Source: Pedobacter zeae
Lineage (GTDB): Bacteria; Bacteroidota; Bacteroidia; Sphingobacteriales; Sphingobacteriaceae
Length of the DNA: 64,000 bases
Direction of reading: 5' to 3'
NCBI RefSeq assembly: GCF_014196715.1
Contig: NZ_JACIEF010000001.1
Coordinates: 850,872-914,871 of the forward strand
Part shown: positions 33,275 through 42,335 of the stretch, piece after piece
Position numbering within the stretch: the stretch's first letter is position 1
How the letters are laid out: each line of letters begins with the position of its first letter
The notes under the pieces: generated by a model
What the model saw: only the letters and a program-made list of their open reading frames with translations
Database searches by the model: none
What the model was told of the DNA's origin: nothing
Program-made: the position numbers and the translations under genes

Positions 33275-36049
33275 TTAGTTTTTGTCTTGTTTAATAAAAT
33301 TTCCCGTTAAATTATAGGTGATTCCGATGAGCACATACCTTGGAATAAAACTGTTGGTGTATTCGCTGATGTTATTACCGCCAACGTAACGGTTGTAGCC
33401 GATTTTTTGAGCCAGAATATCTGAAATGGCTATTTTTAATTCCAGTTCCTGTGCTTTAAGCATCTTCTTTGATAGGTAGGCGTTCCATAATGCGATATTT
33501 ACCGGTGTGCTAAACGAAGCATTTGCAGGCTGATAGGATAAAGAAATAGTGGTGTTAAATTCAGTGTTATAAGGAAGTTCTATATTACCCGAAATTTCGT
33601 GATTGTGGCTAAAGTTTCTGCCATTATTAATAGAACCGATTGATGAACGGCTGTTTGAAAAAGTAACTGATGGATTATATTGAATTTGAACCTTATCGTC
33701 ATAGTAGCTAAAACGTGGGCGTATATTAATGCTGTTGTTCACATTCTCATTTAACTTATTGTTTAGGATAGAAACTGAGTTAGAATGGTTGAAACTGGCA
33801 TTTAAACCTGCATTAAAATGAATTTTACTGAAGCCTTTATTAAAGCTCACACCTCCGTAAAAGTTATTATTGCCGTTTAAATTAATATAACTACTCGTGG
33901 TTTTGTTCACATCATCAACCATTCTGGAGCTTACAACAGCATTTTTGGTAAAGCTGTAGCCGCCATATATATAAGCATACATCTGCGATTTTTGCTGGTA
34001 GGTATTGAAATTAAAGCTGAAACTGTTGTTAAACGATGGTTTTAGATTGGGATTACCTTTAATTTCGTAAAGTGGATTGTTGATTTGCCTGATGGGTTGT
34101 AATTGATCTAAACTGGGCTGCCGGGTATATCCGCTATAGCTTAAGGATGCACTTGTATTTCTACCGAGTTTATAATTGAGATTACTCTGTGGTGCCCAGT
34201 TTAAATAGTTGCGGTTAAATTTGTTGTTACGGTCTAAATCATTCAGCTCGAATGTTGTTTCGGTAGCTTCTGCACCGCCAGATAAGGTGAATTTCTTTGC
34301 CCTGTATTGCAATACTACCTTGCCTATATTCGAAAAATTGTTAAAATCGAAATTATTGCTCAGCGAATCGATTCGCCTGTTGTTTAATGATTTATCGAAC
34401 ACCAGTTTATGGCTATTGGAGTTTACTGTTTTAAAACTATAAGCAGCTTGTAGCGAAAATTGTTTGCCTAATGGTTCAGTATATGCTATTCTTGCGCCAA
34501 GAGAGCTTTCACTGCCAGAGTTGTCGTTAAGGAAATCCTGATTAACGGTTCGGTTAATTGCACCACTGGCGTCATAATAATGGGTAACACTTAAGCTGTT
34601 GCCCAAACTGGTGCTGCTTTTGGTTTCAGGTTGCAGATCAATAGAAAGTGTTCTTCCTTTTTTTACAAACTTTTTAGCGTAATTAATATTGCCGTTAAAC
34701 AGGTCATTATTTCCATTACTATCATTAGTCTGGTCGCTGTTATTGACAAATATCCCTGCATCATTTTTAGTTTCATTTGTACTTATATATTGGCTGCTGT
34801 TTTTACGTTTACTGCCCGCAAATGAAATTTTCAAAGTTGAAAGTGAATCTAATTTAATGTCAACACTTCCTTTTAAACTCTGTCCGGTATTTCGGGTTTC
34901 GCTGTTTGCGCTACTTGCACTAAAGAAATTTGTTCCGTCAGGCAGTAACGACTGGTTTTTGGATGTTGTTCTGTCCAATATGTTTCTGTCACTGCCTTTA
35001 TAGTTGAGCTTTAAACCAACTTTGTTTTCGTTCCATTTATTAGAGAAATGCGCACCATAACCTGTTACATCCGGTAGTCCGTTTGATGGCGAAAAATCAT
35101 CCTCATCACGACTTCCATAACTGATCATCATCGTACTGCCATCATCGCCAACTTCGATTATATCATAATCATTGCCTTTAAGTTTGCTCATGGCAGCACT
35201 TGCCTTCGAATCCTGATTGGTATTGGAGTTAGAACCAAACACTGCCGCTTTTAATTTATTTTTATAGATACCAGCCATGCCACCCATGTTTTTGTAGTGC
35301 TTAAGGTCGCTATTGGCATCCAACGTGCTTAAGTAACCATTTTTAGCATTTTCCTTGAGCTTAATATTCATGACCTTTTCCTTGGATTCGCCTTCCTTAA
35401 TGCCCGATAGTTCTTCTGTCTTTGTTTTTTTGTCGTAAACCTGGACCTCACTAACGGCATTGGCTTTCAGGTATTTCTGCGCCAGAAGCGGATCATCACC
35501 AAAAAATTCTTCGCCGTCAACCAACAAGGTATTTACATCTTTTCCACCTGCTTTTATTGCACCATCTTTATCAATCTCTATTCCAGGAAGTCGCCTTAAC
35601 AGGTCCTGCAGGTTAGCATGTGGCTTTACCGCAAAACTATCTGCCTGGTAGGTTATGGTATCGCCTTTCATACTAATCGCTTGTTTTTGCGCTTTAATTA
35701 CAACTTCATTTAAAAGTGTGGCTTTACTATCCATCGGGATTTTACCAAGGTTAAACCGGCTGGAATCAGAAAGCTGGATATCGCGGATATAATCGGCCAT
35801 TTTAGGGTAGGTGATCACCAGCGTATAGGTGCCTTTTTTCAAACCCGACAATTCAAATTCGCCATTGGCTTTTGCCCTGACATCTTTAACCAGGATAGAA
35901 TCTTTGTTATTAATGAGCAATATGGAGCTGTTGGCAAGGTTTGTTTTTTCTACTGTATCAACTACTATACCTTTAATACTGGCTTTTTGGGCGAGGGCAG
36001 GGAGGAACAGTGCCGAAAAAACAAAAACGGCGAGGAAATTTTTGAGCAT
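33275..36049 (-). CDS. TonB-receptor-like outer-membrane beta-barrel protein (GLPGLI partner)
   Basis: 924 aa: signal peptide (to LALAQ), carboxypeptidase-regulatory-like domain (about 22-105), plug-like region with LLRRLPGIEI and LLVDGEEF, then an outer-membrane barrel of the OMP_b-brl_3 type. The barrel is rich in Asn and Ser. Proteins of this type usually lack a SusD partner and pair with GLPGLI proteins, as here. Ligand unknown; a role in peptide or protein handling is sometimes suggested but not supported by this sequence. Confidence 0.87.
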   Translation of the reverse strand: MLKNFLAVFVFSALFLPALAQKASIKGIVVDTVEKTNLANSSILLINNKDSILVKDVRAKANGEFELSGLKKGTYTLVITYPKMADYIRDIQLSDSSRFNLGKIPMDSKATLLNEVVIKAQKQAISMKGDTITYQADSFAVKPHANLQDLLRRLPGIEIDKDGAIKAGGKDVNTLLVDGEEFFGDDPLLAQKYLKANAVSEVQVYDKKTKTEELSGIKEGESKEKVMNIKLKENAKNGYLSTLDANSDLKHYKNMGGMAGIYKNKLKAAVFGSNSNTNQDSKASAAMSKLKGNDYDIIEVGDDGSTMMISYGSRDEDDFSPSNGLPDVTGYGAHFSNKWNENKVGLKLNYKGSDRNILDRTTSKNQSLLPDGTNFFSASSANSETRNTGQSLKGSVDIKLDSLSTLKISFAGSKRKNSSQYISTNETKNDAGIFVNNSDQTNDSNGNNDLFNGNINYAKKFVKKGRTLSIDLQPETKSSTSLGNSLSVTHYYDASGAINRTVNQDFLNDNSGSESSLGARIAYTEPLGKQFSLQAAYSFKTVNSNSHKLVFDKSLNNRRIDSLSNNFDFNNFSNIGKVVLQYRAKKFTLSGGAEATETTFELNDLDRNNKFNRNYLNWAPQSNLNYKLGRNTSASLSYSGYTRQPSLDQLQPIRQINNPLYEIKGNPNLKPSFNNSFSFNFNTYQQKSQMYAYIYGGYSFTKNAVVSSRMVDDVNKTTSSYINLNGNNNFYGGVSFNKGFSKIHFNAGLNASFNHSNSVSILNNKLNENVNNSINIRPRFSYYDDKVQIQYNPSVTFSNSRSSIGSINNGRNFSHNHEISGNIELPYNTEFNTTISLSYQPANASFSTPVNIALWNAYLSKKMLKAQELELKIAISDILAQKIGYNRYVGGNNISEYTNSFIPRYVLIGITYNLTGNFIKQDKN

Positions 36050-36155
36050 TATAGAGAAACGTTGGTAAACAGTTGTTTGGTTATGGGTGGTGAAAATACA
36101 ACTATTTTTTTAGTTATTAAAAATATTTGAAATATATTTTATCATTCGAAAATTA

Positions 36156-36644
36156 TTACTTTAAAACATCTTCACCTGATTGTTGGATTAATTTCCTAAT
36201 CAACACCAGCTGGCCCAAATGGTAATAACTGTGTTCAATAACGGCTTCTATATTGCGGAGGTAGGTGCCATATTTTTCATCTACAAAAACTTCATCAAGT
36301 CTTTCTTCGGGCATTTCTGCCACTTCCTGAACAAAATCTGTTGAATTGGCCAGAAAATTTTCTATCAACTGTTTCCAGTCCTGGGCTGATCGGAGTGGAG
36401 GTAAATCAAAACTATATTTATCTTTGATGGTTAAAGGCCCGCCGCTGAATACCTGTAAAAGTCCGGCTAAATAATAATTGATATGGTAGGTTAGGGCTGC
36501 AATGGTATTTAGATCTGCTACCTGATGGATAGCCTGTTCCCAGCTGATATTTTCCAGTTGATCTTTATAATTGGTGTTGGCAATCCAGTAGCCATCCAAT
36601 AAAACAGCGCTTAACCGGCTTGCTATCAATTCAGTTTTTTTCAT
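36156..36644 (-). CDS. DinB-like four-helix protein
   Basis: 162 aa from the ATG at 36644 (MKKTELI); an upstream in-frame ATG would add eight non-conserved residues. The helical pattern with LTYHINYYLAG, EHSYYHLGQLVLIRK and spaced histidines fits the DinB/YfiT superfamily, whose members bind a metal with three histidines. Catalytic role unknown; relatives include thiol-dependent transferases. It lies alone between the receptor gene and a small secreted-protein gene. Confidence 0.75.
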   Translation of the reverse strand: MKKTELIASRLSAVLLDGYWIANTNYKDQLENISWEQAIHQVADLNTIAALTYHINYYLAGLLQVFSGGPLTIKDKYSFDLPPLRSAQDWKQLIENFLANSTDFVQEVAEMPEERLDEVFVDEKYGTYLRNIEAVIEHSYYHLGQLVLIRKLIQQSGEDVLK

Positions 36645-36796
36645 GCAGAAATACTTTGAGAAACGCATTATTGCGAATTAAGTACTTTAAATTACATGTA
36701 ATAGCTGAATGTACAATGATTTACTATTTATTTTTGCTGATCTATACTTTGATTCAACCTGGCAAGCCAGAAATTAGCTGGTGGTTTTTTACAATT

Positions 36797-37237
36797 TTAA
36801 GCCCCGAATTTCACAGGCATTTTTATAAAACCTAAAGCTAAAACGGTACACGCCGCAAATAACATGATTGCCGAATCGTCAATCGGGCATTCTGTAACCG
36901 TAACTGTCCTGATGATTCCGCATTGACCATTTACGGAGCAATTTCTGTAGTTCGGATCCCCATTGCCTGCACTCTCACTCGAAGCATTGGCTAATGGTGG
37001 TGTAATAGAGCAATAACTATCCAGACTTTTAGAATTGGTTGTACTGCTATAGAAAGTCACCGTATAACCATTGCAACTTCCTGATCCACCGGCAACATCA
37101 GTATATATAGGATCACTTGTACGGGGTAAACCTGTATTATGCTGGTATATAACACAGCCTGTATAGGTTGTTTGCGCATACGTATTTAATGCAGTTAGGG
37201 ATAAAATAAATACCCATACAAACTGAAGACGTTTCAT
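36797..37237 (-). CDS. Small secreted protein with possible C-terminal sorting tail
   Basis: 146 aa from the ATG at 37237 (MKRLQF); another in-frame ATG lies four codons upstream. A clear signal peptide ends at NTYAQ. The middle is Ser/Thr/Asn-rich with several cysteines, which may form disulfides. The C-terminus has CPIDDS, then a hydrophobic segment of about 15 residues and a short basic end. That layout resembles the PID-type C-terminal sorting signals known in Bacteroidota. I do not recognise the body of the protein. Confidence 0.65.
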   Translation of the reverse strand: MKRLQFVWVFILSLTALNTYAQTTYTGCVIYQHNTGLPRTSDPIYTDVAGGSGSCNGYTVTFYSSTTNSKSLDSYCSITPPLANASSESAGNGDPNYRNCSVNGQCGIIRTVTVTECPIDDSAIMLFAACTVLALGFIKMPVKFGA

Positions 37238-37249
37238 TAATGTAATCAA

Positions 37250-37551
37250 TAAAATACCATTGAACCAATTGGTAATCGGCCCACTTGATATGTTAGACAG
37301 GAATAGACATTTTAAATTGTATTATCAGCGGTTCGCCTATAATAGAATTCAAGTGCAAATATAAACGTTGTATTAACGATTAAGAAGGATAATATTAAAG
37401 GATTAAGCCTTAATTGGTGTATTTTACTCTAATGAGGAATGTTTTGGTCAGTTTTCTTGAGTTGATATAATGAAGGCCTAATGCATTACATAAAGTACCG
37501 ACAGATGCGCACGATATAATGCGTTAAGCAGCCTATCGTCATAAATGGGAA
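37250..37551. other. Spacer without a recognised gene
   Basis: An AT-rich 302-bp stretch between two minus-strand genes. I find no ORF worth calling, no strong hairpin and no tandem repeat in it. It probably contains the promoter of the small secreted-protein gene, but no box is convincing. Confidence 0.5.
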
Positions 37552-38094
37552 TTAACAACAGTTATAATAAATCTTTACTTTTTGTTCTTTTTCGCTCCAG
37601 GCAAGGTAAATGTTGTTTTCTTTACCTAAACGATATTTGAAACCATTTAAGCCTGTTTTTTTCAGTTCTTCGTAAAGTGCTTTATCAGGAACATAATTGT
37701 CGGCCTTATCTTCGGGCATTACGGCAGGTTCCAGGAAGTTTTCGTCGCTAAAAAAATCATCAGCAATGGTTTTTATAAAAGCGATCTGGTCTTTCTCTTT
37801 TCTCAGATCAATATTGGGGTCGGTACTGCCTAATAATTCAGTACCCTTTATTTTAGCATTATAGATCTCTTTTCCATCCGCTTTTTTGATGGTAAAACTC
37901 AATACCATTTCTTCAGGTTTTCTGCCGGTAAGTTCGATTTTAAAAGTATCCAGTGTTTTTAGATCAGAGAATGATTTGGTTACACTTTGGTTAACATTTT
38001 TAAACTCGATGGCATTGGTTTCTTTTTTGCCTTTCGAATTGCAGGCAACTAACGCAAATAGGCCGATTGTAAAGAAGAGCAGTATATTTCTCAT
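37552..38094 (-). CDS. Hypothetical lipoprotein
   Basis: 180 aa from the ATG at 38094; a TTG two codons upstream is a poorer start. The N-terminus has a lipobox (ALVAC) with the lipidated Cys about residue 18, so it is a membrane-anchored periplasmic or outer-membrane lipoprotein. No catalytic motif is visible; the mature part is charged and ends in a Cys-Cys pair. The gene diverges from the MarR-GNAT gene, sharing a 125-bp spacer. Confidence 0.72.
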   Translation of the reverse strand: MRNILLFFTIGLFALVACNSKGKKETNAIEFKNVNQSVTKSFSDLKTLDTFKIELTGRKPEEMVLSFTIKKADGKEIYNAKIKGTELLGSTDPNIDLRKEKDQIAFIKTIADDFFSDENFLEPAVMPEDKADNYVPDKALYEELKKTGLNGFKYRLGKENNIYLAWSEKEQKVKIYYNCC

Positions 38095-38158
38095 GCTCAA
38101 AACTACAAATTTTATGCTTCTTTTTATATCAGGCGAAAATACTAACCTCTAATTAAAA

Positions 38159-38208
38159 TTGTTGCAAGTTGCCTGTTATTTCCTATATTTACGTAACTGA
38201 TTACGTAA
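38159..38208 (+). promoter_or_regulatory. MarR-GNAT promoter with TTACGTAA dyad
   Basis: TTG (38162-38164), 19 bp and TATATTTA (38184-38191, one base off TAnnTTTG) form a promoter. TTACGTAA-CTGA-TTACGTAA (38189-38208) touches the -7 box. Each half is itself a palindrome, as expected for a MarR dimer site, so autoregulation is likely. Confidence 0.6.
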
Positions 38209-38219
38209 TTAATTTATTT

Positions 38220-39173
38220 ATGGATTTTTTTGAACAAACGGGCAAAGTTGCAATTGGCAGCAGGCTCAGGATGTTAACCGATAAGGTAACTGAAGATGCC
38301 GCCAATATTTATCAACTCTATAACATCGATATGCAACCCAAATGGTTCCCGGTTTTTTATTCTTTATCACAGGGCGAAGAGAAAACCATAACCGAATTGG
38401 CTAAGCTAATTGGCCATTCTCATCCTTCTGTTAGTAAAATGATTGGCGAAATGCTGAAAAAAGGCTATGTAAAAGAAAGCAGGGATAAAGAAGATGGCAG
38501 GCGAAATGTGATCAGCTTATCTGATGCGGGTAAGCAAGTTGCCGATAAAATTAAAGACCAGCTCATTGATGTAGAGGCGGCAATTGAAGAGCTATCGGCA
38601 CAAACCCAAAATAAACTTTGGGAAGCAATAGGCGAGTGGGAATTTTTATTAGAACAAAAAAACTTATTGAGAAGGGTAATGGAAAAGAAAAAAGAAAGAG
38701 ACAGTTTAAAGGTTGAAATTATAGATTATCAGCCTAAATACCAGGAAATATTCAGATCGCTGAATGTAGAATGGATTTCAAAATATTTTACCATGGAAGA
38801 ATCTGATTACAAAGCTTTGGATAACCCACAAGGCTATATTTTAGATAAAGGTGGGGTAATATTAGTTGCACGCTACGAAGGTGAACCGTTAGGCGTTTGT
38901 GCGTTAATTAAGATGAATGACGGCGAATATGATTTCGAACTGGCCAAAATGGCCGTATCACCAAAAGCCCAGGGAAAAAATGTAGGTTTTTTATTAGCAA
39001 ATGCTATTATTGAAAAAGCCAGGTCGCTTAGTGCAACTAAAATTTATTTAGAGAGTAATACCATTTTAAAACCTGCCATTAACCTTTATCACAAATTAGG
39101 TTTTAAGAAAGTAGCAGGAAAGCCAACGCCTTATGCCAGGTGTAACATTCAAATGGAACTGGTTTTGAAATAG
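38220..39173 (+). CDS. MarR-type regulator fused to GNAT acetyltransferase
   Basis: 317 aa from the ATG at 38220 (MDFFEQ); the frame stays open 17 codons upstream but runs through the promoter dyad. Residues about 15-155 form a MarR winged helix (ITELAKLIGHSHPSVSKMI as recognition region) and about 165-315 a GNAT domain with the acetyl-CoA loop AQGKNVGFLLANAI. Such fusions occur in Bacteroidota; they may sense or modify a small molecule and control their own gene. Substrate and regulon unknown. Confidence 0.83.
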   Translation: MDFFEQTGKVAIGSRLRMLTDKVTEDAANIYQLYNIDMQPKWFPVFYSLSQGEEKTITELAKLIGHSHPSVSKMIGEMLKKGYVKESRDKEDGRRNVISLSDAGKQVADKIKDQLIDVEAAIEELSAQTQNKLWEAIGEWEFLLEQKNLLRRVMEKKKERDSLKVEIIDYQPKYQEIFRSLNVEWISKYFTMEESDYKALDNPQGYILDKGGVILVARYEGEPLGVCALIKMNDGEYDFELAKMAVSPKAQGKNVGFLLANAIIEKARSLSATKIYLESNTILKPAINLYHKLGFKKVAGKPTPYARCNIQMELVLK

Positions 39174-39258
39174 TCTGGAGTCAGTATTCGAGAGTCCGGA
39201 GAAAATTAGCCCCTTAAAAAACATCAACTAATGACAAATGAACAAATGACCAATGAAC
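39174..39258 (+). repeat. Two heptamer arrays between convergent genes
   Basis: TCTGGAG, TCAGTAT, TCGAGAG and TCCGGAG start immediately after the MarR-GNAT stop codon. A second set anchored on AATG begins at 39230, 39237, 39245 and 39252 (spacing 7, 8, 7). The two sets have different consensus. Confidence 0.65.
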
Positions 39259-39286
39259 CAGGTAAACCTTACCCGTGTTTCAGTGC

Positions 39287-40057
39287 CTACAATAGATTAT
39301 TTAACTTCAATAAATCTTCCGGCGTATCGATAGCCACTGTTTCTAAGTCAGTTACTTTTGTTTGGATATAAAACCCGTTTTCGATCCAGCGGAGCTGCTC
39401 TAAGCTTTCGGCAATTTCTAAGGAAGAGGGTGGAAGTTGGGTAATCGCTTCTAATGATTCGGTACGGTAACCATAAATACCAATGTGTTTGTAAAACCGG
39501 TGCTTTTCGGCCCATATACCCGGTTCGCCATTTCTGATAAAGGGGATAGGACTGCGGCTAAAGTACATGGCCCTGCCATTAACATCAATTACCACTTTGG
39601 GGCTGTTGGGATTATGAACACTTTCCTGATCATGGACCGGTTTGATCAGCGTGGCCAGTTGTACTTTTTCTTCAGTAAAACAACTTACCAGTAATTCAAT
39701 CTGTGCAGGTTCGATAAAAGGTTCGTCGCCCTGGATATTGATCGCTATATCGTACCCGGGCATTTTTTTTATCACTTCGGCACACCTGTCGGTTCCGCTC
39801 TGGTGATCGGTTGAAGTAAAGATAAATTCTCCACCAAACCGCTTTACTTCATCAGCAATGCGCGTATCGTCTGTTGCCACAACCACTTTAGATAAGTTTT
39901 TAGCCTTTGATGCCTGCTCATAAACCCTTTGGATCATGGTTTTTCCGGCAATATCTATTAATGGCTTTCCCGGAAAACGGGTAGATTCATAACGTGCCGG
40001 AATAATTCCGATGATTTTTAGATTACCTAAAGCTGAATTTGATTTTTTATTGCTCAT
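39287..40057 (-). CDS. kdsB: 3-deoxy-manno-octulosonate cytidylyltransferase
   Basis: 256 aa; the first ten or so residues (MSNKKSNSAL) are not conserved and a later start is possible. The nucleotide-binding segment IPARYESTRFPGKPL and NIQGDEPFI are diagnostic. It activates Kdo as CMP-Kdo for lipopolysaccharide core synthesis in the cytoplasm. It is transcribed toward the MarR-GNAT gene, with heptamer repeats in the convergent spacer. Confidence 0.95.
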   Translation of the reverse strand: MSNKKSNSALGNLKIIGIIPARYESTRFPGKPLIDIAGKTMIQRVYEQASKAKNLSKVVVATDDTRIADEVKRFGGEFIFTSTDHQSGTDRCAEVIKKMPGYDIAINIQGDEPFIEPAQIELLVSCFTEEKVQLATLIKPVHDQESVHNPNSPKVVIDVNGRAMYFSRSPIPFIRNGEPGIWAEKHRFYKHIGIYGYRTESLEAITQLPPSSLEIAESLEQLRWIENGFYIQTKVTDLETVAIDTPEDLLKLNNLL

Positions 40058-40171
40058 CTATTTCCAGTTTTCTGGTTTTCATGCTCAAAATCTTTTTCCA
40101 TATTTATCACATTAAGATTAAACCCCTTACTACAGATTCACTCCTTCATGAACATGAATAGGAGCAACGGA

Positions 40172-40786
40172 TTAAAATAATCCGTTTATTTCTGCCTCAA
40201 TAGATTGGATCACTGTACCTAAATCTTCCGGATTATTGGTGAAATCGAGCTTGTCTTTATCTAAAATCAGTAATTTACCCAGGTTATATCCTTTTATCCA
40301 GGCTTCGTATTTTTCATTTAATTTAGAAAGGTAATCAATACGGATGCCTGCCTCGTATTCACGTCCGCGGCGCTGGATATTATTCACCAGGGTTGGTACC
40401 GAAGCGCGTAGATAAACCAATAAATCGGGTGGTTTAATAAAAGAAGTAATGTTGTCAAAAATAGCACGGTAGTTATCATGATCACGGGTGGTCATTAAAG
40501 CCATATCGTGCAGATTTTCGGCAAAAATGTGTGCATCTTCATAAATGGTCCTATCCTGTATCACATTCCGTTTATTTATTTCAATATCCGTAATCTGTTG
40601 AAAACGGCTGTTCAGGAAATAAATCTGAAGATTAAAGCTCCAACGTTTCATGTCGCTATAAAAATCCTCCAGGTACGGATTGTTGTCCACTGCTTCGTAT
40701 AAAGCTTCCCATCCGTAATTTTTAGCCAATAAACCGGTTAAAGTGGTTTTACCGGCACCTATATTTCCTACAATTGCTATGTGCAT
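40172..40786 (-). CDS. Deoxynucleoside kinase
   Basis: 204 aa from the ATG at 40786 (MHIAIVGNIGAGK), which places the P-loop GNIGAGKTT at the N-terminus as in the family; the frame stays open 17 codons further into the heptamer array, which would add a low-complexity Gln/Arg/His tail. Other hallmarks are YEAVDNNPYL, QDRTIYED (the DRS/ERS-like motif) and a lid region RRGREYE. It phosphorylates deoxynucleosides in the salvage pathway (dAK/dGK/dCK type); the preferred base is not certain. Confidence 0.88.
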   Translation of the reverse strand: MHIAIVGNIGAGKTTLTGLLAKNYGWEALYEAVDNNPYLEDFYSDMKRWSFNLQIYFLNSRFQQITDIEINKRNVIQDRTIYEDAHIFAENLHDMALMTTRDHDNYRAIFDNITSFIKPPDLLVYLRASVPTLVNNIQRRGREYEAGIRIDYLSKLNEKYEAWIKGYNLGKLLILDKDKLDFTNNPEDLGTVIQSIEAEINGLF

Positions 40787-40794
40787 ATGTTCTT

Positions 40795-40857
40795 GCGTTT
40801 TGCGTTGAGCGTTTTGCGGGTGGCGTTGTTTTGCCAAACGCTAAGCGCTTATCGCAA
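40795..40857 (+). repeat. Heptamer array filling the trpS / kinase spacer
   Basis: Nine units in unbroken 7-bp phase: GCGTTTT, GCGTTGA, GCGTTTT, GCGGGTG, GCGTTGT, TTTGCCA, AACGCTA, AGCGCTT, ATCGCAA. The first five share GCG; the last three contain its reverse complement (CGC), so the array changes direction in the middle. It ends 6 bp from the trpS stop and starts 8 bp from the kinase start. Confidence 0.8.
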
Positions 40858-40863
40858 TATTAA

Positions 40864-41862
40864 TTAAAAACTTTTAAAACCGATTAAACTACGAACCTCT
40901 TTGATGGTCTTTTGTGCGCTTTCACGGGCTTTTAATGCGCCATGTTTAGCTACTTGCCTTAAATAAGCATCATCTTTCGCAATATCCAAAATACGTTCAC
41001 GCATTGGTGCGGTAGTGATAATCATATCTTCTGCCAGTTGTTTTTTGAAATCGCCATAGCGGATCTGCATTTTGTTATACAAATCTTCAAAATGTGCAAG
41101 GGTATCGGTACTCGAAACCACTTTCATTAAATCGAAAAGATTCTGGATCGGTTCAGGCTTAGGCTGGTTTTCTTCTGTAGGCCCTCCATCACTCACTGCT
41201 TTCATTACTTTCTTGCGGATAGTTTCCGGATCGTCTGATAAATAAACCGCATTGGCTTCACCTTCCGATTTGCCCATTTTACCTTTACCATCTAAACCAG
41301 GTACTTTAACCAGTTTGTCTGAGTAGGTAAATGCGTAAGGTTCAGGGAAATATTCGGTATTGTACAGTCTGTTGAAACGGTTCCCAAATGTACGGGCCAT
41401 TTCCAGATGTTGCTCCTGGTCTTTTCCTACAGGTACTTTTGTAGCCTTATGGATTAAAATATCAGCCGCCATTAACACCGGGTAAGTTAATAAACCAGCA
41501 TTAACATTATCGGGATTAGCCCGCACTTTGTCTTTAAAAGATGTGCTGCGTTCAAGCTCGCCCATATAAGCGTTCATGTTCAGGTATAAATAAAGTTCCG
41601 CAATTTCCGGAACATCACTCTGTATATAAATGGTGCTGTTTTCTGGGTCAATTCCACTTGCCAGGTATTCAACCAAAACATGTTTGATGTTTCCATGTAA
41701 GTCGGCAGGGGTAGGGTGTGTTGTTAAAGAATGTAGATCGGCAATAAAAAAATAGCAATTGTAGTCGTTTTGCATTTGCACGAAGTTTTTAACCGCGCCA
41801 TAGTAATTGCCCAAATGTAATTTTCCTGTTGAGCGGATGCCGCTCACCACTGTTTCTTTCAT
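40864..41862 (-). CDS. trpS: Tryptophan--tRNA ligase
   Basis: 332 aa, normal for bacterial TrpRS. Class-I signatures are present: the HIGH-type motif as KLHLGNYYG (residues about 14-22) and the KMSKS-type motif as GKMGKSEG. It charges tRNA-Trp in the cytoplasm. The deoxynucleoside kinase follows on the same strand across a 77-bp spacer made almost entirely of heptamer units. Confidence 0.96.
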   Translation of the reverse strand: MKETVVSGIRSTGKLHLGNYYGAVKNFVQMQNDYNCYFFIADLHSLTTHPTPADLHGNIKHVLVEYLASGIDPENSTIYIQSDVPEIAELYLYLNMNAYMGELERSTSFKDKVRANPDNVNAGLLTYPVLMAADILIHKATKVPVGKDQEQHLEMARTFGNRFNRLYNTEYFPEPYAFTYSDKLVKVPGLDGKGKMGKSEGEANAVYLSDDPETIRKKVMKAVSDGGPTEENQPKPEPIQNLFDLMKVVSSTDTLAHFEDLYNKMQIRYGDFKKQLAEDMIITTAPMRERILDIAKDDAYLRQVAKHGALKARESAQKTIKEVRSLIGFKSF

Positions 41863-41940
41863 AATGGCACGAAATTAAAAATAAAATACAAGCAAAAGGC
41901 ACATCCGGTTAATTTTCATGGTAAGATTTTTTTGGTTTCC

Positions 41941-41975
41941 CGGTAATTACGCAGATATCGGCAGCGTTTTTTATG
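41941..41975 (+). repeat. Partial third copy of a local repeat
   Basis: TTACGCAGATATCGGCAGCG followed by a T-run matches the start of the two 82-83-bp repeats further right, then diverges. Confidence 0.5.
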
Positions 41976-42024
41976 AAAGCTTCCGTTATGCTGAATTTAT
42001 TTCAGTACCTATCTTGTTATAAAG

Positions 42025-42045
42025 ACCCTGAAACACGTTCAGGGT
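42025..42045. repeat. REP-like hairpin
   Basis: ACCCTGAA and TTCAGGGT pair around a 5-nt loop. The surrounding wording (CCTGAAACACGTTCAGGGTGAC) is of the REP type often seen between Bacteroidota genes. Confidence 0.55.
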
Positions 42046-42102
42046 GACGATCCGCTAATCAAATCAGCAGGCATTTATCTTGCCTAAGTTTTTCTGCTGA
42101 TT

Positions 42103-42185
42103 CGCAGATATGTGCAGCGTTTTTTTTGTTTGAAAGTTGGCGTTCAGTGCTGAGTGGCGGCCAGCAGTCCTGCTTTCCGTTGCAA
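42103..42185 (+). repeat. Intergenic repeat, copy A
   Basis: About 83 bp that recurs as copy B at 42336-42417 with a small number of substitutions. The shared core includes TTTGAAAGTTGGCGTTCAGT and GAGTGGCGGCCAGC. After copy A the sequence TCCCGATGTAAAATCGGGA adds a small hairpin. Confidence 0.85.
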
Positions 42186-42335
42186 GTCCTCTCCCGATGT
42201 AAAATCGGGATTCCGGGCTTTTCACTGCAATCAGGCTTAAGAACAAAGTGGGTTGCTTAAGAAAATATAAATTCATCTGCGGTGATTATCTTAAATCTGC
42301 GGGGAAATATCTTGTTATTGGTTTATCGCTAATTA

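Noticed and set aside
39174..39258. CRISPR array
   Set aside because: Units are 7 bp with no spacers, and no cas gene is present in the window.
40787..40837. Longer N-terminus of the deoxynucleoside kinase
   Set aside because: The extra 17 codons are translated repeat; the P-loop should be at the N-terminus.
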